Source: CAZOOK01 sp964581385 (GTDB taxonomy: Bacteria > Pseudomonadota > Gammaproteobacteria > Nevskiales > Nevskiaceae). Taken from it: 64,000 nucleotides of DNA. Each line of letters begins with the position of its first letter. The stretch's first letter is position 1. The notes beneath the pieces were generated by a model. It was not told the origin of the DNA. It searched no databases and saw only the letters and a program-made list of their open reading frames with translations. Of the stretch, positions 45,115 to 53,363 are shown piece after piece. The DNA lies in NCBI GenBank assembly GCA_964581385.1, contig CAZOOK010000025.1, positions 32,110 to 96,109 on the forward strand, in the 5' to 3' direction. The position numbers and the translations under genes were made by a program.

Positions 45115-45161
45115 CGCCCCCATTTGTCGATAATACTACGTTTACTTGTTTTATTAGTAAA
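45115..45161 (-). promoter_or_regulatory. Candidate promoter and operator of the P450 gene
   Basis: On the minus strand TTTACT (45156-45161), a 17-nt spacer and TAGTAT (45133-45138). An inverted repeat TTTACT-N9-AGTAAA (45141-45161 on the plus strand) covers the -35 hexamer and spacer, the usual place for a repressor. The adjacent tandem-MarR protein is one candidate ligand. The surrounding 45015-45408 holds no other gene. Confidence 0.5.
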
Positions 45162-45408
45162 TATCGCTTTTATATTAAGAGGAGCCAATCGGAAATTTTT
45201 ATCCCGCGCATTTGCTCATTTTCTGATTCAACCCGCTACGAGCCTGCGCTGACCGCCGCAAAGAATGCTGCGGACGCGCGCGTCTTCCTTCGTCATTGCG
45301 ACGATCGCGAACCGAATGCCCTTGGAAATGAACCCAATACACCCGCTATATCTTGCACGCAGCGAGACACCGCACCGAAGAAAATCGATCTGCCGGATCA
45401 ACCAGCGC

Positions 45409-46785
45409 TCAGTGCCTCAAGCCCTTGACCTTGATCTTGAAGCTCATTGCAGGGCCCGGAGTCGGCGCTGTCTTGGTCTTGAGGTTGTAGCCTGGCGGAT
45501 CGAGCGACATATCGAGCCAGTAGAAAAGCTGTGCCATCGTGACAGCCATCAACACTTCCGCAAGACTCTTGCCCAGGCAGGTATGGGGTCCGCGGCCGAA
45601 CGGCGAATAGGCACCTACCTGCATGTGCTCAGCGCGCGGCTTCTGATAGCGATCAATATCGAATTTCTTGGGGCTCGGATACAGGTCCGGCTGGAAGTGG
45701 GGCACGCTGGTACCCAGATAGACCATTTCACCTTCGCGGACCTGATGCCCATGAAACACGAAATCGCGATTGGCGATGCGGATCTGGGCAACAGCGATCG
45801 GCAGCAGACGCATCGATTCCATGATTGCGCCGTTCAGAGCCGGCAGGCTCTTCATGAACTCGCCCTCATTCATCGGTTTGGAAAAGACTTCGTCAACTTC
45901 CTTTTGCACACGTGCCAGGACTTCAGGATGTTTCAACACCAGGTAGAGGATCGCCGAAGTGGTGTTTGCCACAGTATCCAGGCCGGCCACATAAGGACCG
46001 GTCATCAGCATGATCAGGTCCCGATCAGGAATCAGCTCCGGATCACGCTTGTGGGCATCCATCACGTCATCGATCAGAGTTCTGGCTGCGGTCGTTCCAC
46101 CCTTACGCTGCTTTTCGTTATAGCTCGCAATCATCTTGTGACCGAGCTCAAACATGCGCGCTTTCGCGCGCTTGTATTCGGGAAACTTCATCATGAACTT
46201 TGGCCGCTGACGGGTCACCAGCACGTTCAGGATGTAGAGAATTGTAGTGCGGATATCTTTGACATATTCCAGCGGCGCGGAGCCGGTGAGAATCGTGCCG
46301 AGCTGATCGACAACCATATACTGCATACCCTGCACGACTGGCACTTTGGTGCCGACTTTCCAATCGCGATCGATGACGCGCTTGGTGATCTTGGCAAGCT
46401 CATCGTAACGGCCTTCGATCGCATCCTTCGAAAAGCCCCACTTCATGATCGCACGCAGCTGCTTGTGGCGTTCACCGTCCTCGGCACTCAGCATTTTGGA
46501 AGCGCCGAACTCGTCCACGAGTGGCTGCCAGGCTTCCTTCGAGCGCAGCGAATCCTTACCTTCACGTGATCCGAGAAACTCGGCTGCTTCGACCCCGGCG
46601 ATGACCGTATAGGCATTGCCCAGCATCTTCACTCGGTAAATCGGGCCATAGTCCTGATAAGCGCGGTAGAAGAATTTTGCAGGGTCTTTCGCCATTTCCA
46701 GCGTATTGCCGAGGAAGGGCAAGCCTCGCACGAGCGGCGGCAATGGCGCAGGGCTCTGATTCACCATGGGTTCGGAAATGTCCAT
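45409..46785 (-). CDS. Cytochrome P450 (second, CYP51/class E-like architecture)
   Basis: A 458-residue P450. It begins with a Pro-rich hinge (PAPLPPLVRGLPFLGN, about 11-26) without a membrane anchor, then the I-helix YVAGLDTVANTTSAIL, ExxR in ESMRLLP and heme loop FGRGPHTCLGKSLAEV with axial Cys403. It differs clearly from the other P450 here, so they are not duplicates. The ATG at 46785 is chosen because GGAGG lies 8 nt upstream; a TTG five codons earlier is part of that ribosome binding site. Confidence 0.93.
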   Translation of the reverse strand: MDISEPMVNQSPAPLPPLVRGLPFLGNTLEMAKDPAKFFYRAYQDYGPIYRVKMLGNAYTVIAGVEAAEFLGSREGKDSLRSKEAWQPLVDEFGASKMLSAEDGERHKQLRAIMKWGFSKDAIEGRYDELAKITKRVIDRDWKVGTKVPVVQGMQYMVVDQLGTILTGSAPLEYVKDIRTTILYILNVLVTRQRPKFMMKFPEYKRAKARMFELGHKMIASYNEKQRKGGTTAARTLIDDVMDAHKRDPELIPDRDLIMLMTGPYVAGLDTVANTTSAILYLVLKHPEVLARVQKEVDEVFSKPMNEGEFMKSLPALNGAIMESMRLLPIAVAQIRIANRDFVFHGHQVREGEMVYLGTSVPHFQPDLYPSPKKFDIDRYQKPRAEHMQVGAYSPFGRGPHTCLGKSLAEVLMAVTMAQLFYWLDMSLDPPGYNLKTKTAPTPGPAMSFKIKVKGLRH

Positions 46786-47121
46786 TGCTTCTTCCTCCAA
46801 CCGAAAATGGCCGACTATGGCCGCTACCAGAATAAAAGCCTAAACAGATCGCATTTGATGTCGAATCGGCACAGCAAGTGGGGCAACTGCCGAACGAGCG
46901 TCCATACCAGCCGCCTAAAATTATAATCAGACAACAGACTATTTCGTCCTCACACTAACAGAGTAGAAGGAAATTGACCGTTTCCAGAAACGAGCACGGC
47001 GCTGTGCCCATAGGGTCCCGTCCCTTCGCTCGGCACACCTTGCCTGCTGCTCTTTTGGGCAACAACGCTGTAATCAAAATTATTGCCAACGAATCCAACA
47101 AATGCCCGCAGAAGATTCCGA
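46786..47121. other. Intergenic region between the P450 and pqqE
   Basis: No gene supported. A minus-strand TATAAT at 46920-46925 may be the -10 of the second P450, but its -35 is poor. The remainder is an untranslated tail after pqqE with no clear terminator. Confidence 0.4.
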
Positions 47122-48222
47122 TCAGGATGACCAATCGGTACCGATGCGTCGATAGATAAACGGAGGTGGCGCCTCCGCGCTTTCGCGAACCGCCTCAATC
47201 ATAATGCTGTGGTCCGGCGCCAGCGCACACGCCGGATCAGTACGCGCCGGATCACCGGTCAGCGCAAACGCCTGGCAGCGGCAGCCGCCCCAATCGATTT
47301 CGCGTCGGTCGCAAGACTGGCAGGGTTCCGGCATCCAGTCGGTGCCGCGAAACCGGCGGAAAGCGGGGGCGTCGCTCCAGATGGCCGCCAGCGATTGTTC
47401 GCGCACGGATGGAAATTCGAGACCCGGCAGTGTTTCAGCGGCGTGGCAAGGTAAGACTTTCCCTGCCGGGGAGATATTCATGAAGCGCTGCGCCCATCCT
47501 CCCATGCAAGCCTTCGGGCGGATCGCGTAGTAATCCGGAACAACGTAATCGATCGACATGCGGCCTTTCACGTCCGCGCGCGCGGTCTCGACTACCGCCG
47601 TCACCGCCTCAAGCTGCGCGCGGGTCGGCAACAGCGCGGCCCGGTTCAGCAAACCCCAGCCGTAATACTGCGTATGCGCGATTTCAATGCGGCCGGCACC
47701 CAGCTCCACGCCAAGTGCCACCATCGCCGCCACGCGTCCAGCGTTGTGGCGGTGCACCACAAAATTTAGCGTCAGCGCCAACCCGGCTTTGCGGACCAGT
47801 CGTGCCGCCGCCAGCTTGCGCGTATGGCCGCCGGGATAACCGCCGATGCGATCGGCCTCCGCCGGCTCGACATCCTGAAAGCTGATCTGCACGTGATCGA
47901 GACCAGCCTTCGCGAGTTCGGTGAGCCGCGACTCGTCGAGCATCACCGCCGAGGTGATGAGATTGCTGTAAAGCTGCCGCTGCGCTGCATGGCGTACCAA
48001 CTCGGCAAGATCCTTGCGCGCGGTCGGTTCGCCCCCAGAAAAATGGACCTGCAGGATGCCAAGCTCTGCGGCTTCGTCCAGCACGCGCAACCACGTTGCG
48101 GTATCGAGCTCGGCACTTGCACCTTGCAGCGCAAGCGGATTAGAGCAGTAAGGACATTGCAGCGGACAGCGGTGGGTGAGTTCCAGCAGCAATGCCAACG
48201 GCGGCGCCAGCGTCGTGCTCAC
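47122..48222 (-). CDS. pqqE: PqqA peptide cyclase (radical SAM, PqqE)
   Basis: Forms the carbon-carbon bond between Glu and Tyr of PqqA, the first step of PQQ synthesis. The 366-residue protein has the radical-SAM CxxxCxxC at C19, C23, C26 (HRCPLQCPYC) and a C-terminal SPASM region with the auxiliary-cluster cysteines (about 245-345; PEPCQSCDRREIDWGGCRC). It works with PqqD, encoded just upstream with a 4-nt overlap. Last gene of the pqq operon. Confidence 0.96.
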   Translation of the reverse strand: MSTTLAPPLALLLELTHRCPLQCPYCSNPLALQGASAELDTATWLRVLDEAAELGILQVHFSGGEPTARKDLAELVRHAAQRQLYSNLITSAVMLDESRLTELAKAGLDHVQISFQDVEPAEADRIGGYPGGHTRKLAAARLVRKAGLALTLNFVVHRHNAGRVAAMVALGVELGAGRIEIAHTQYYGWGLLNRAALLPTRAQLEAVTAVVETARADVKGRMSIDYVVPDYYAIRPKACMGGWAQRFMNISPAGKVLPCHAAETLPGLEFPSVREQSLAAIWSDAPAFRRFRGTDWMPEPCQSCDRREIDWGGCRCQAFALTGDPARTDPACALAPDHSIMIEAVRESAEAPPPFIYRRIGTDWSS

Positions 48223-48494
48223 AGTTTTACCGCGCCCTTGTCGGCCAGATCTCTCAGCATCGTCGCGACATCGCCGGCAATGACTTCGGGTGGTGCGTTG
48301 AAGCGCGTGGCAAGATCAGTAACGATTTCGCCCAGACTGCGCTTGCCATCGACCAATTTCAGAATTTCAACCGCCTGCTCATCCGGCACGAACATGCGCT
48401 CAGGCGCCAGCAGCACCCAGGCGCCGCGCACTTGATCGAAGCGGAACTTGACGCCCGCGCCGAAAGCTGGAATTGCGGCGTCGTCGATACTCAC
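48219..48494 (-). CDS. pqqD: PQQ biosynthesis peptide chaperone PqqD
   Basis: A 91-residue RRE-type protein that binds the PqqA leader and presents it to PqqE. The sequence FDQVRGAWVLLAPERMFVPDEQAVEILKLVDGKRSLGEIVTDLA (about 16-60) is the conserved wing. Overlaps by 4 nt with both pqqC and pqqE, so translation is coupled and stoichiometric. Confidence 0.95.
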   Translation of the reverse strand: MSIDDAAIPAFGAGVKFRFDQVRGAWVLLAPERMFVPDEQAVEILKLVDGKRSLGEIVTDLATRFNAPPEVIAGDVATMLRDLADKGAVKL

Positions 48495-49243
48495 ACCCGT
48501 CGCTCCGCGCGATCGTCCGGTACGAACGCACCCGGCGGAATCAGGCCGGGCTCCACGTAGGCAAAGTACAAGGCATCAAGTTGTGCCCACAATACTTCGC
48601 ACTTGAACCGCAGTGCGGACAGCACCGCTTCCTGTTGCTCGATCGTCCGCGCATGCTCCTTGACGTAGGCGAGCGCGAAGTCGGAGTCACGCGGCGCCTG
48701 TGTCAGCCGCGGTGCGAAATAGGCGAGCGTCTCCTTGGTGATGAAGTCGTAGTTCGCGAGCATACCGGAAACACGCTCGCTGATGATGGTCGGCGAGAAC
48801 AGTTCGGTAAGCGATGAGGCAACCGCTTCGAGAACGCTGCGCTCGCCGACAAACGCAACGTAGGCATCCACGGCGAAACGCGTTCCCGCTAGCAGGCCCG
48901 TGGTGGCGGTCACGTAATCGCGGTTCAGACCGACGCCGTCAACCAGCTTCAGCCAGCGCGCGATGCCGCCGGTATCCGGTGCAGTGCCATCGTGATCTTC
49001 GAGCCGGCTACGCCATGCACGGCGCAATTCGGCGGTAGAAAGACGCGCCAGTAAAGTCGCATCCTTCGCGGGAATCCGGCTCTGGTAGTAATAACGATTC
49101 AACGCCCAGGCCTGGACCTGGCCGCGATTGAGTTTCCCGCCGTGCAACAATTTATGAAACGGATGGAGATTGTGATAGCGCTCAGCGCCGATTTTGCGCA
49201 GTGCAGCTTCCAGCTCATCCGGCGACAGCAAACGGCCGTTCAC
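48491..49243 (-). CDS. pqqC: Pyrroloquinoline-quinone synthase (PqqC)
   Basis: Cofactor-free oxidase that performs the last ring closure and eight-electron oxidation to PQQ. The 250-residue length is standard, with YHNLHPFHKLLHGGKLNRGQVQAWALNRYYYQSRIPAKDA at 18-57 region and the active-site His/Arg-rich helices (HDGTAPDTGGIARWL in the middle). Start overlaps pqqB by 4 nt. Confidence 0.96.
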   Translation of the reverse strand: MNGRLLSPDELEAALRKIGAERYHNLHPFHKLLHGGKLNRGQVQAWALNRYYYQSRIPAKDATLLARLSTAELRRAWRSRLEDHDGTAPDTGGIARWLKLVDGVGLNRDYVTATTGLLAGTRFAVDAYVAFVGERSVLEAVASSLTELFSPTIISERVSGMLANYDFITKETLAYFAPRLTQAPRDSDFALAYVKEHARTIEQQEAVLSALRFKCEVLWAQLDALYFAYVEPGLIPPGAFVPDDRAERRV

Positions 49244-50160
49244 AGATCTACCTCCATGCCATCGAACGCGACTTCCCAGCCTGCCGCTTCCACTTCGGCT
49301 CGTTCGGGCGAATCGTCCAGCAGCACTGGGTTTGAATTATTGATATGTATGAGGATTTTGCGCTTAACACCAAGATCCGCAAACGCCTCGATGGTGCCGC
49401 CCACCCCGGTCAGGCTCATATGCCCCATGCGGCGGCCGGTTTTCTGGCCGATACCGGCACGGATCATTTCGTCGTCGCGCCACAGCGTGCCGTCGAAAAA
49501 CACCGCTTCCGCGCCGCGCAGACGCCGCGCGAGCGCAGGCGTCATCGCTGCGCAGCCGGGAATGAAAAACAACTGCCTGCGCCCATCGCTCAGTACGGCG
49601 GCGACGGTATTCCCGTCAGTCAAAATCGGCGGTGCGGCACCGGCGGTTTCCAGATAGAGCGGAACCTTGCCCGGCACCGCGAATAATTCCAGGACCAGTC
49701 CGGCGGATTGTCCGGTGGGCGTGGCCAGCTCCATGGGGCTATCGAGCGACACCACGCGCCGCTCGACCACATCGCGGGCAAGCACCTCGAAAATTGAATT
49801 GGCGTCGAGAACGCCATGAACTTTGGCGGTCGCGTAAATCGTGAACTTCTGCCGTTCGCGCAAATTAAGTAAACCGGAGATCGCGTCGACATCGCTGCCG
49901 GTCAATACCGCGCCGGCGATTGGCGAGGAACGCAGCCCATGCTTTGGATGCAGGAACGGCGAGCACTCGATCTGCTGACGCAGATCTGGCGATGCGTTCA
50001 ACAAGTACCAGTTTTCGCCGTCCGCGCTGACAGCGAGCCCTGCCTGCGTACGCACCCGCGCGGCGGGATCACCCTCCCGTGCGCGCCGGCATGCGGCGGC
50101 GTTTGAATTCCATTGTGGAAATCCGCCTCCGGCCGCAGCACCCAGTACAACGGCTTTCAT
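49240..50160 (-). CDS. pqqB: PQQ biosynthesis protein PqqB (MBL fold)
   Basis: A 306-residue metallo-beta-lactamase-fold protein, thought to hydroxylate the diTyr/Glu intermediate. The N-terminal LGAAAGGGFPQWNSNA (about 6-21), VLTGSDVDAISGLLNLRE in place of the usual HxHxDH, and the late MGHMSLTGVGGTIEAF are family hallmarks. The start MKAVVLGAAAGG is close to the pqqA-pqqB hairpin. Confidence 0.95.
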   Translation of the reverse strand: MKAVVLGAAAGGGFPQWNSNAAACRRAREGDPAARVRTQAGLAVSADGENWYLLNASPDLRQQIECSPFLHPKHGLRSSPIAGAVLTGSDVDAISGLLNLRERQKFTIYATAKVHGVLDANSIFEVLARDVVERRVVSLDSPMELATPTGQSAGLVLELFAVPGKVPLYLETAGAAPPILTDGNTVAAVLSDGRRQLFFIPGCAAMTPALARRLRGAEAVFFDGTLWRDDEMIRAGIGQKTGRRMGHMSLTGVGGTIEAFADLGVKRKILIHINNSNPVLLDDSPERAEVEAAGWEVAFDGMEVDL

Positions 50161-50181
50161 TCACCGGAGCCAGACAAGCCA

Positions 50182-50215
50182 CGGCCCGCCGCAGAGCATC
50201 GTCTGAGGCGGGCCG
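50182..50215 (-). terminator. Hairpin between pqqA and pqqB (attenuator)
   Basis: CGGCCCGCC (50182-50190) pairs with GGCGGGCCG (50207-50215), and an inner CAGA/TCTG (50192-50195, 50202-50205) continues the stem. It lies 16 nt after pqqA. A strong hairpin here is known to favour high pqqA relative to the biosynthetic enzymes. No T-run, so partial read-through is expected. Confidence 0.65.
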
Positions 50216-50230
50216 CGGGGAGTACTTGAT

Positions 50231-50311
50231 TTACTTCAGATCCGCGCAGGCGTAGCAGTTGATTTCCATGCCCAGCGCGATCTCGACAATCTTCGGAGCT
50301 TTCCAATTCAT
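50231..50311 (-). CDS. pqqA: PQQ precursor peptide PqqA
   Basis: A 26-residue peptide, MNWKAPKIVEIALGMEINCY followed by ACADLK. It has the conserved Glu16-x3-Tyr20 pair (EINCY) whose side chains become PQQ, and the usual MxWxxPxxxE start. Cys19 and Cys22 flanking the Tyr are less common. The ATG has GAGGAGGGG immediately upstream and a good promoter about 45 nt upstream. It is too short for most gene finders but its place ahead of pqqBCDE is decisive. Confidence 0.95.
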   Translation of the reverse strand: MNWKAPKIVEIALGMEINCYACADLK

Positions 50312-50351
50312 AACCCCTCCTCATAACTTCTGATGTGTATTTGAGCTTTCA

Positions 50352-50380
50352 TATGTAGCACATCATTTTTGGTTGCGCAA
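50352..50380 (-). promoter_or_regulatory. Candidate pqqA promoter
   Basis: On the minus strand TTGCGC (50375-50380), a 17-nt spacer and TACATA (50352-50357). It predicts a 5' leader of about 35 nt before pqqA. Confidence 0.5.
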
Positions 50381-50487
50381 TTTTGGATACCACAACTTTT
50401 TGTACTATGCATCATGATCAATCCATCGGCCGCGCTGGCATCCGCAGGTGACGCCAGTTATTGCCGCATTGCGACAAAACGCCCCCC

Positions 50488-51645
50488 GTGAAGAAATACT
50501 CCGCGTTGCTGCCGATCACGCTGATCGTGTTCGTAGACGTGCTCGGCTTCACCATCGTTATTCCACTGCTGCCGTTCTATGCCGAGCACCTGGGCGCCAC
50601 TCCTGCGGCCATCGGCGCGCTGGTAAGCGTGTATGCGGTGTGCAGCCTCGTCGCCGCGCCGTTCCTTGGCCGCTGGTCGGATCGGATCGGACGTAAACCG
50701 GTCCTGTTGCTGTCGCAGTTCGGCACGTTGGCTGGCTTCGTGATGCTGGCGCTCGCGCCATCGCTGACCTGGGTGTTCGCGGCACGTGCATTGGATGGCA
50801 TTACGGCCGGCAACGTGGCCACCGCGCGGGCTTATATTTCAGACGTTACCGCTCCGAAGGAGCGAACACAGGCCTTCGGCCTCATCGCAGCGGCATTCAG
50901 CTTCGGATACCTGATCGGTCCAGCTGGTGCCGGCATGCTGTCTCACTATGGACAAGAGGTTCCGCTGTGGATCGCCGCCATTCTGTCGGCGACGAGCATT
51001 CTCGCGACACAGTTTCTGTTGCCATCAGCCGAACCTCCAGCCAGATCGCCGGGACCCACCACGGACGACTCCCCGCTGCGCTTTCTAACCATGCCGGGTG
51101 TCGGCGTACGTCTGTGGCAGATTTTCGCCTTTCTGCTGGCATTCAGCTGCTTCACCTCCGGCTTTGCCTTGTTCTGTGAACGCCGATTGCACTGGAACGG
51201 AGCGCCCTTCGGCACATCGGAGGTTGGGCTGGTGCTGGCCTATGTGGGACTGCTGGGCCTGGTCATGCAATTGGGATTGCTACGCCCGCTGGTCACACGC
51301 TTCGGCGAAGCCGCATTGGTGTGGCGCAGCTTTATCGTCGGCGCACTCGCTTACATTGCTCTGGGATTCGTCCACAGCCTGCCTTCGCTGCTGCTGTGCC
51401 TGACGTTCAGCGGCCTGGCTAACAGCCTGCTGCGACCTTGCCTCCTGGGTTTGATCTCGCTTCAGGTCGCGCCGAACCAGCAGGGGGCAGTAAGCGGCCT
51501 GACGCAGTCACTGCAATCGCTGGCGATGATCGCGGGACCGCTAATTGCGGGCGGGCTGATTGAAATCGGTTGGCTGCAAGGCTGGGCGCTGGCCTGCGCG
51601 CTCACGTTGCTGACGGCACTGTCGCTGCCGTATTGGAAGAAGTAA
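50488..51645 (+). CDS. MFS transporter, DHA1/TetA-like
   Basis: A 385-residue, 12-segment major facilitator. The loop 2-3 signature GRWSDRIGRKPVLLLSQFGT and the antiporter motif region GFGYLIGPAGAGML-like (AFSFGYLIGPAGAG) identify the drug:H+ antiporter-1 group. The start is uncertain: GTG at 50488 or TTG at 50461, neither with a strong ribosome binding site. Divergent from pqqA, so a role in PQQ or alcohol/aldose-related export is conceivable but unsupported. Confidence 0.85.
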   Translation: MKKYSALLPITLIVFVDVLGFTIVIPLLPFYAEHLGATPAAIGALVSVYAVCSLVAAPFLGRWSDRIGRKPVLLLSQFGTLAGFVMLALAPSLTWVFAARALDGITAGNVATARAYISDVTAPKERTQAFGLIAAAFSFGYLIGPAGAGMLSHYGQEVPLWIAAILSATSILATQFLLPSAEPPARSPGPTTDDSPLRFLTMPGVGVRLWQIFAFLLAFSCFTSGFALFCERRLHWNGAPFGTSEVGLVLAYVGLLGLVMQLGLLRPLVTRFGEAALVWRSFIVGALAYIALGFVHSLPSLLLCLTFSGLANSLLRPCLLGLISLQVAPNQQGAVSGLTQSLQSLAMIAGPLIAGGLIEIGWLQGWALACALTLLTALSLPYWKK

Positions 51646-51708
51646 CGCGGACGGCCCTACAGCGGGCTCCGCTCGCGGAAGATGCCGCGATGAACGGGGC
51701 CCGCGATC

Positions 51709-52992
51709 TCAGTGGGCTTGGAATTTATGTTTCGTCGCTTGCCATTTGTACTTCGTCGCGGCATAAGCGTTGCTGCAAGCGATGAACAAGGCCGCACCTC
51801 CGGACAACGCGTTGTTGGCAAAAGTAGTCGTGTCGCAATATGTGACCTGCGGCGCCCAATTGCCCAACACGGTCATCGGATCGGACACGGCGCTGGCGGC
51901 CTGATAGCTGCCGGGAAACGTCGGATCCGCGAGAATCTGCCGGACCGTCAGGATGCTGCTCGAGTTCGGGGCAAGCGCCGACACCCAGGTATAGCCGTAA
52001 GCGGTATCGGCATAGGTCGGCCGGTTGCTGGCTTCGGACAGGACGACGTTGAAGTATCCATCCGCTTGCGGCACCACATCCTTGTCCGCCAGGCAGCCAA
52101 TGATCGCCCGGTTCCACTGGCCATACTCGCAAAAAGAGAAATAGCGCATATCGAGCGCCGCCGCCTGATCGGAGAAGGCTGGAGTGACCGGCATCTCGGC
52201 ACGGACGATGATGAGATTCGCTTTCGAGGTGCTGATCAGCGAATAGGCATAGCCAGAGTCGAAATTCGAGTAGCGTGCAGTGCTGGCCGGACCGCCGTTA
52301 TAGGCTGACTCCGGCACCACGCTGAAAGTCGGCATCTTCGGGGCGATATACGGAATTGGTAATGGAAACTGCTGAAACAGTGCTGTGCCTGCGGCAATCG
52401 CGCCGCAGCGAGGTCCGCTGACCGTGTCGAAACGACTAGAGCTGCCATCGGGGTTGATCTGAGTCAGCTGCGGCAAGCCGGCGCCGCCGGTTTGGTCGGC
52501 GCCGGCATTCGGGAGATACAACCGCATGATCAGGAGGTTCTGCTGGCTGGTATCAGCGCCGGCATAAATCGTATTGGGTTCACGCTGCCCAGGATCAGAC
52601 GGAACGTCCTGGTACTTGATCGTAATGCGATAGGTATCGGTGTAGTTGTTGGAATCAGGAATTGACGCGACGTACGGACTCGGATTGCCACCTTCAACGG
52701 GATACAGGCTGGCGTCTGCGATGTGATCAACCAGCTTGCCCTTGTGGTAAATGGTGAAGTTGAAAAAACGCACCTTAGGGAAGCGCGCGCTGATCTGCAC
52801 GGTCGTCCCGGCGGCAACGCGAGCCGGCAGGATCGCACTGAAATAAGCAGCGTTGCTGTCGACAATGCCCTGAGCATCACTGTTCCAGTTCATCCACGGA
52901 CATCCCGCCCAAGCGGCCGTGGCCGGCTTGCTGGAAATCGCCAAAAATACGAGCAGAGCGGGTTTGAGCAATATGCGAAGAATGAGCTTCAT
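51709..52992 (-). CDS. Secreted protein of unknown function
   Basis: A 427-residue protein with signal peptide (MKLILRILLKPALLVFLAIS, cleavage near KPATA-AWA). No family recognised. The mature part contains a jelly-roll-like start (GTTVQISARFPKVRFFNFTIYHKGKLVDHIADASLYPVEG), a central ALDMRYFSFCEYGQWNRAIIGC block with two Cys and a Cys-rich C-terminus, so disulfides are likely. It converges with the MFS gene. A promoter with an overlapping GTTCAC/GTGAAC dyad lies about 80-115 nt upstream, so it is probably regulated. Confidence 0.65.
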   Translation of the reverse strand: MKLILRILLKPALLVFLAISSKPATAAWAGCPWMNWNSDAQGIVDSNAAYFSAILPARVAAGTTVQISARFPKVRFFNFTIYHKGKLVDHIADASLYPVEGGNPSPYVASIPDSNNYTDTYRITIKYQDVPSDPGQREPNTIYAGADTSQQNLLIMRLYLPNAGADQTGGAGLPQLTQINPDGSSSRFDTVSGPRCGAIAAGTALFQQFPLPIPYIAPKMPTFSVVPESAYNGGPASTARYSNFDSGYAYSLISTSKANLIIVRAEMPVTPAFSDQAAALDMRYFSFCEYGQWNRAIIGCLADKDVVPQADGYFNVVLSEASNRPTYADTAYGYTWVSALAPNSSSILTVRQILADPTFPGSYQAASAVSDPMTVLGNWAPQVTYCDTTTFANNALSGGAALFIACSNAYAATKYKWQATKHKFQAH

Positions 52993-53072
52993 GGCTGCAT
53001 CCCTGTATGTTGAAGCCGTTGGATTCAGGCGCGTCGAATTTACGTCAACTGCCTAGCCCGATGTGTCGACTA

Positions 53073-53109
53073 GTTCACATTATCTACGTGAACGAACTCA
53101 TTTTGTCTA
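53073..53109 (-). promoter_or_regulatory. Promoter with overlapping operator-like dyad for the secreted protein
   Basis: On the minus strand TAGACA (53104-53109), a 17-nt spacer, then TAGATA (53081-53086). The dyad GTTCAC-N9-GTGAAC (53073-53078 and 53088-53093) overlaps the -10, as a repressor site would. Confidence 0.5.
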
Positions 53110-53202
53110 CAGTGAGGGTGGCAGGTGAATTGCCTGGAGCATGCCGGACGGGATGGTTATCCGTGGGGAACCGTCACACGAATCCGCTCCCCGCGGATTC
53201 GC

Positions 53203-53238
53203 CGCTGACGTGCGAAGCAGTGCTTCGCAAACGCGTCA
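53203..53238. repeat. 36-bp direct repeat, copy 1
   Basis: Identical to 53328-53363, 125 nt apart. Each copy contains the near-perfect palindrome TGCGAAGCA-G-TGCTTCGCA. It lies in the 368-nt region 52993-53360, which holds no gene apart from the promoter and repeat elements. Confidence 0.8.
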
Positions 53239-53283
53239 CCGCTTCGTCAGAAAAGTCGCAACTGCCATCCTTGGCGCGACTTC

Positions 53284-53363
53284 GGTTGTTCTCCCACCGC
53301 CGGCCCAGCCATCCATGGCTGGGCGTTCGCTGACGTGCGAAGCAGTGCTTCGCAAACGCGTCA
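53284..53363 (-). repeat. Dispersed multi-hairpin element after purL (includes 36-bp repeat copy 2)
   Basis: Transcribed from purL, the element starts at the purL stop codon itself. It contains hairpin TGCGAAGCA-G-TGCTTCGCA (53336-53354), then GCCCAGCCAT-CC-ATGGCTGGGC (53303-53324), then the conserved end CGGTTGTTCTC as read on the plus strand (53284-53294). A related copy follows pstB at 63419-63502. It may act as a transcript-3'-end structure or REP-like mobile repeat. Confidence 0.7.

Noticed and set aside
43998..45428. Long plus-strand frame opposite the first P450 (476 codons)
   Set aside because: Mirror of a clear P450 gene; long antisense frames are expected in GC-rich coding DNA.
53203..53363. 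Direct repeats considered as a CRISPR array
   Set aside because: Only two units, 89-nt spacing, strong palindromes and link to a dispersed element; no cas genes.
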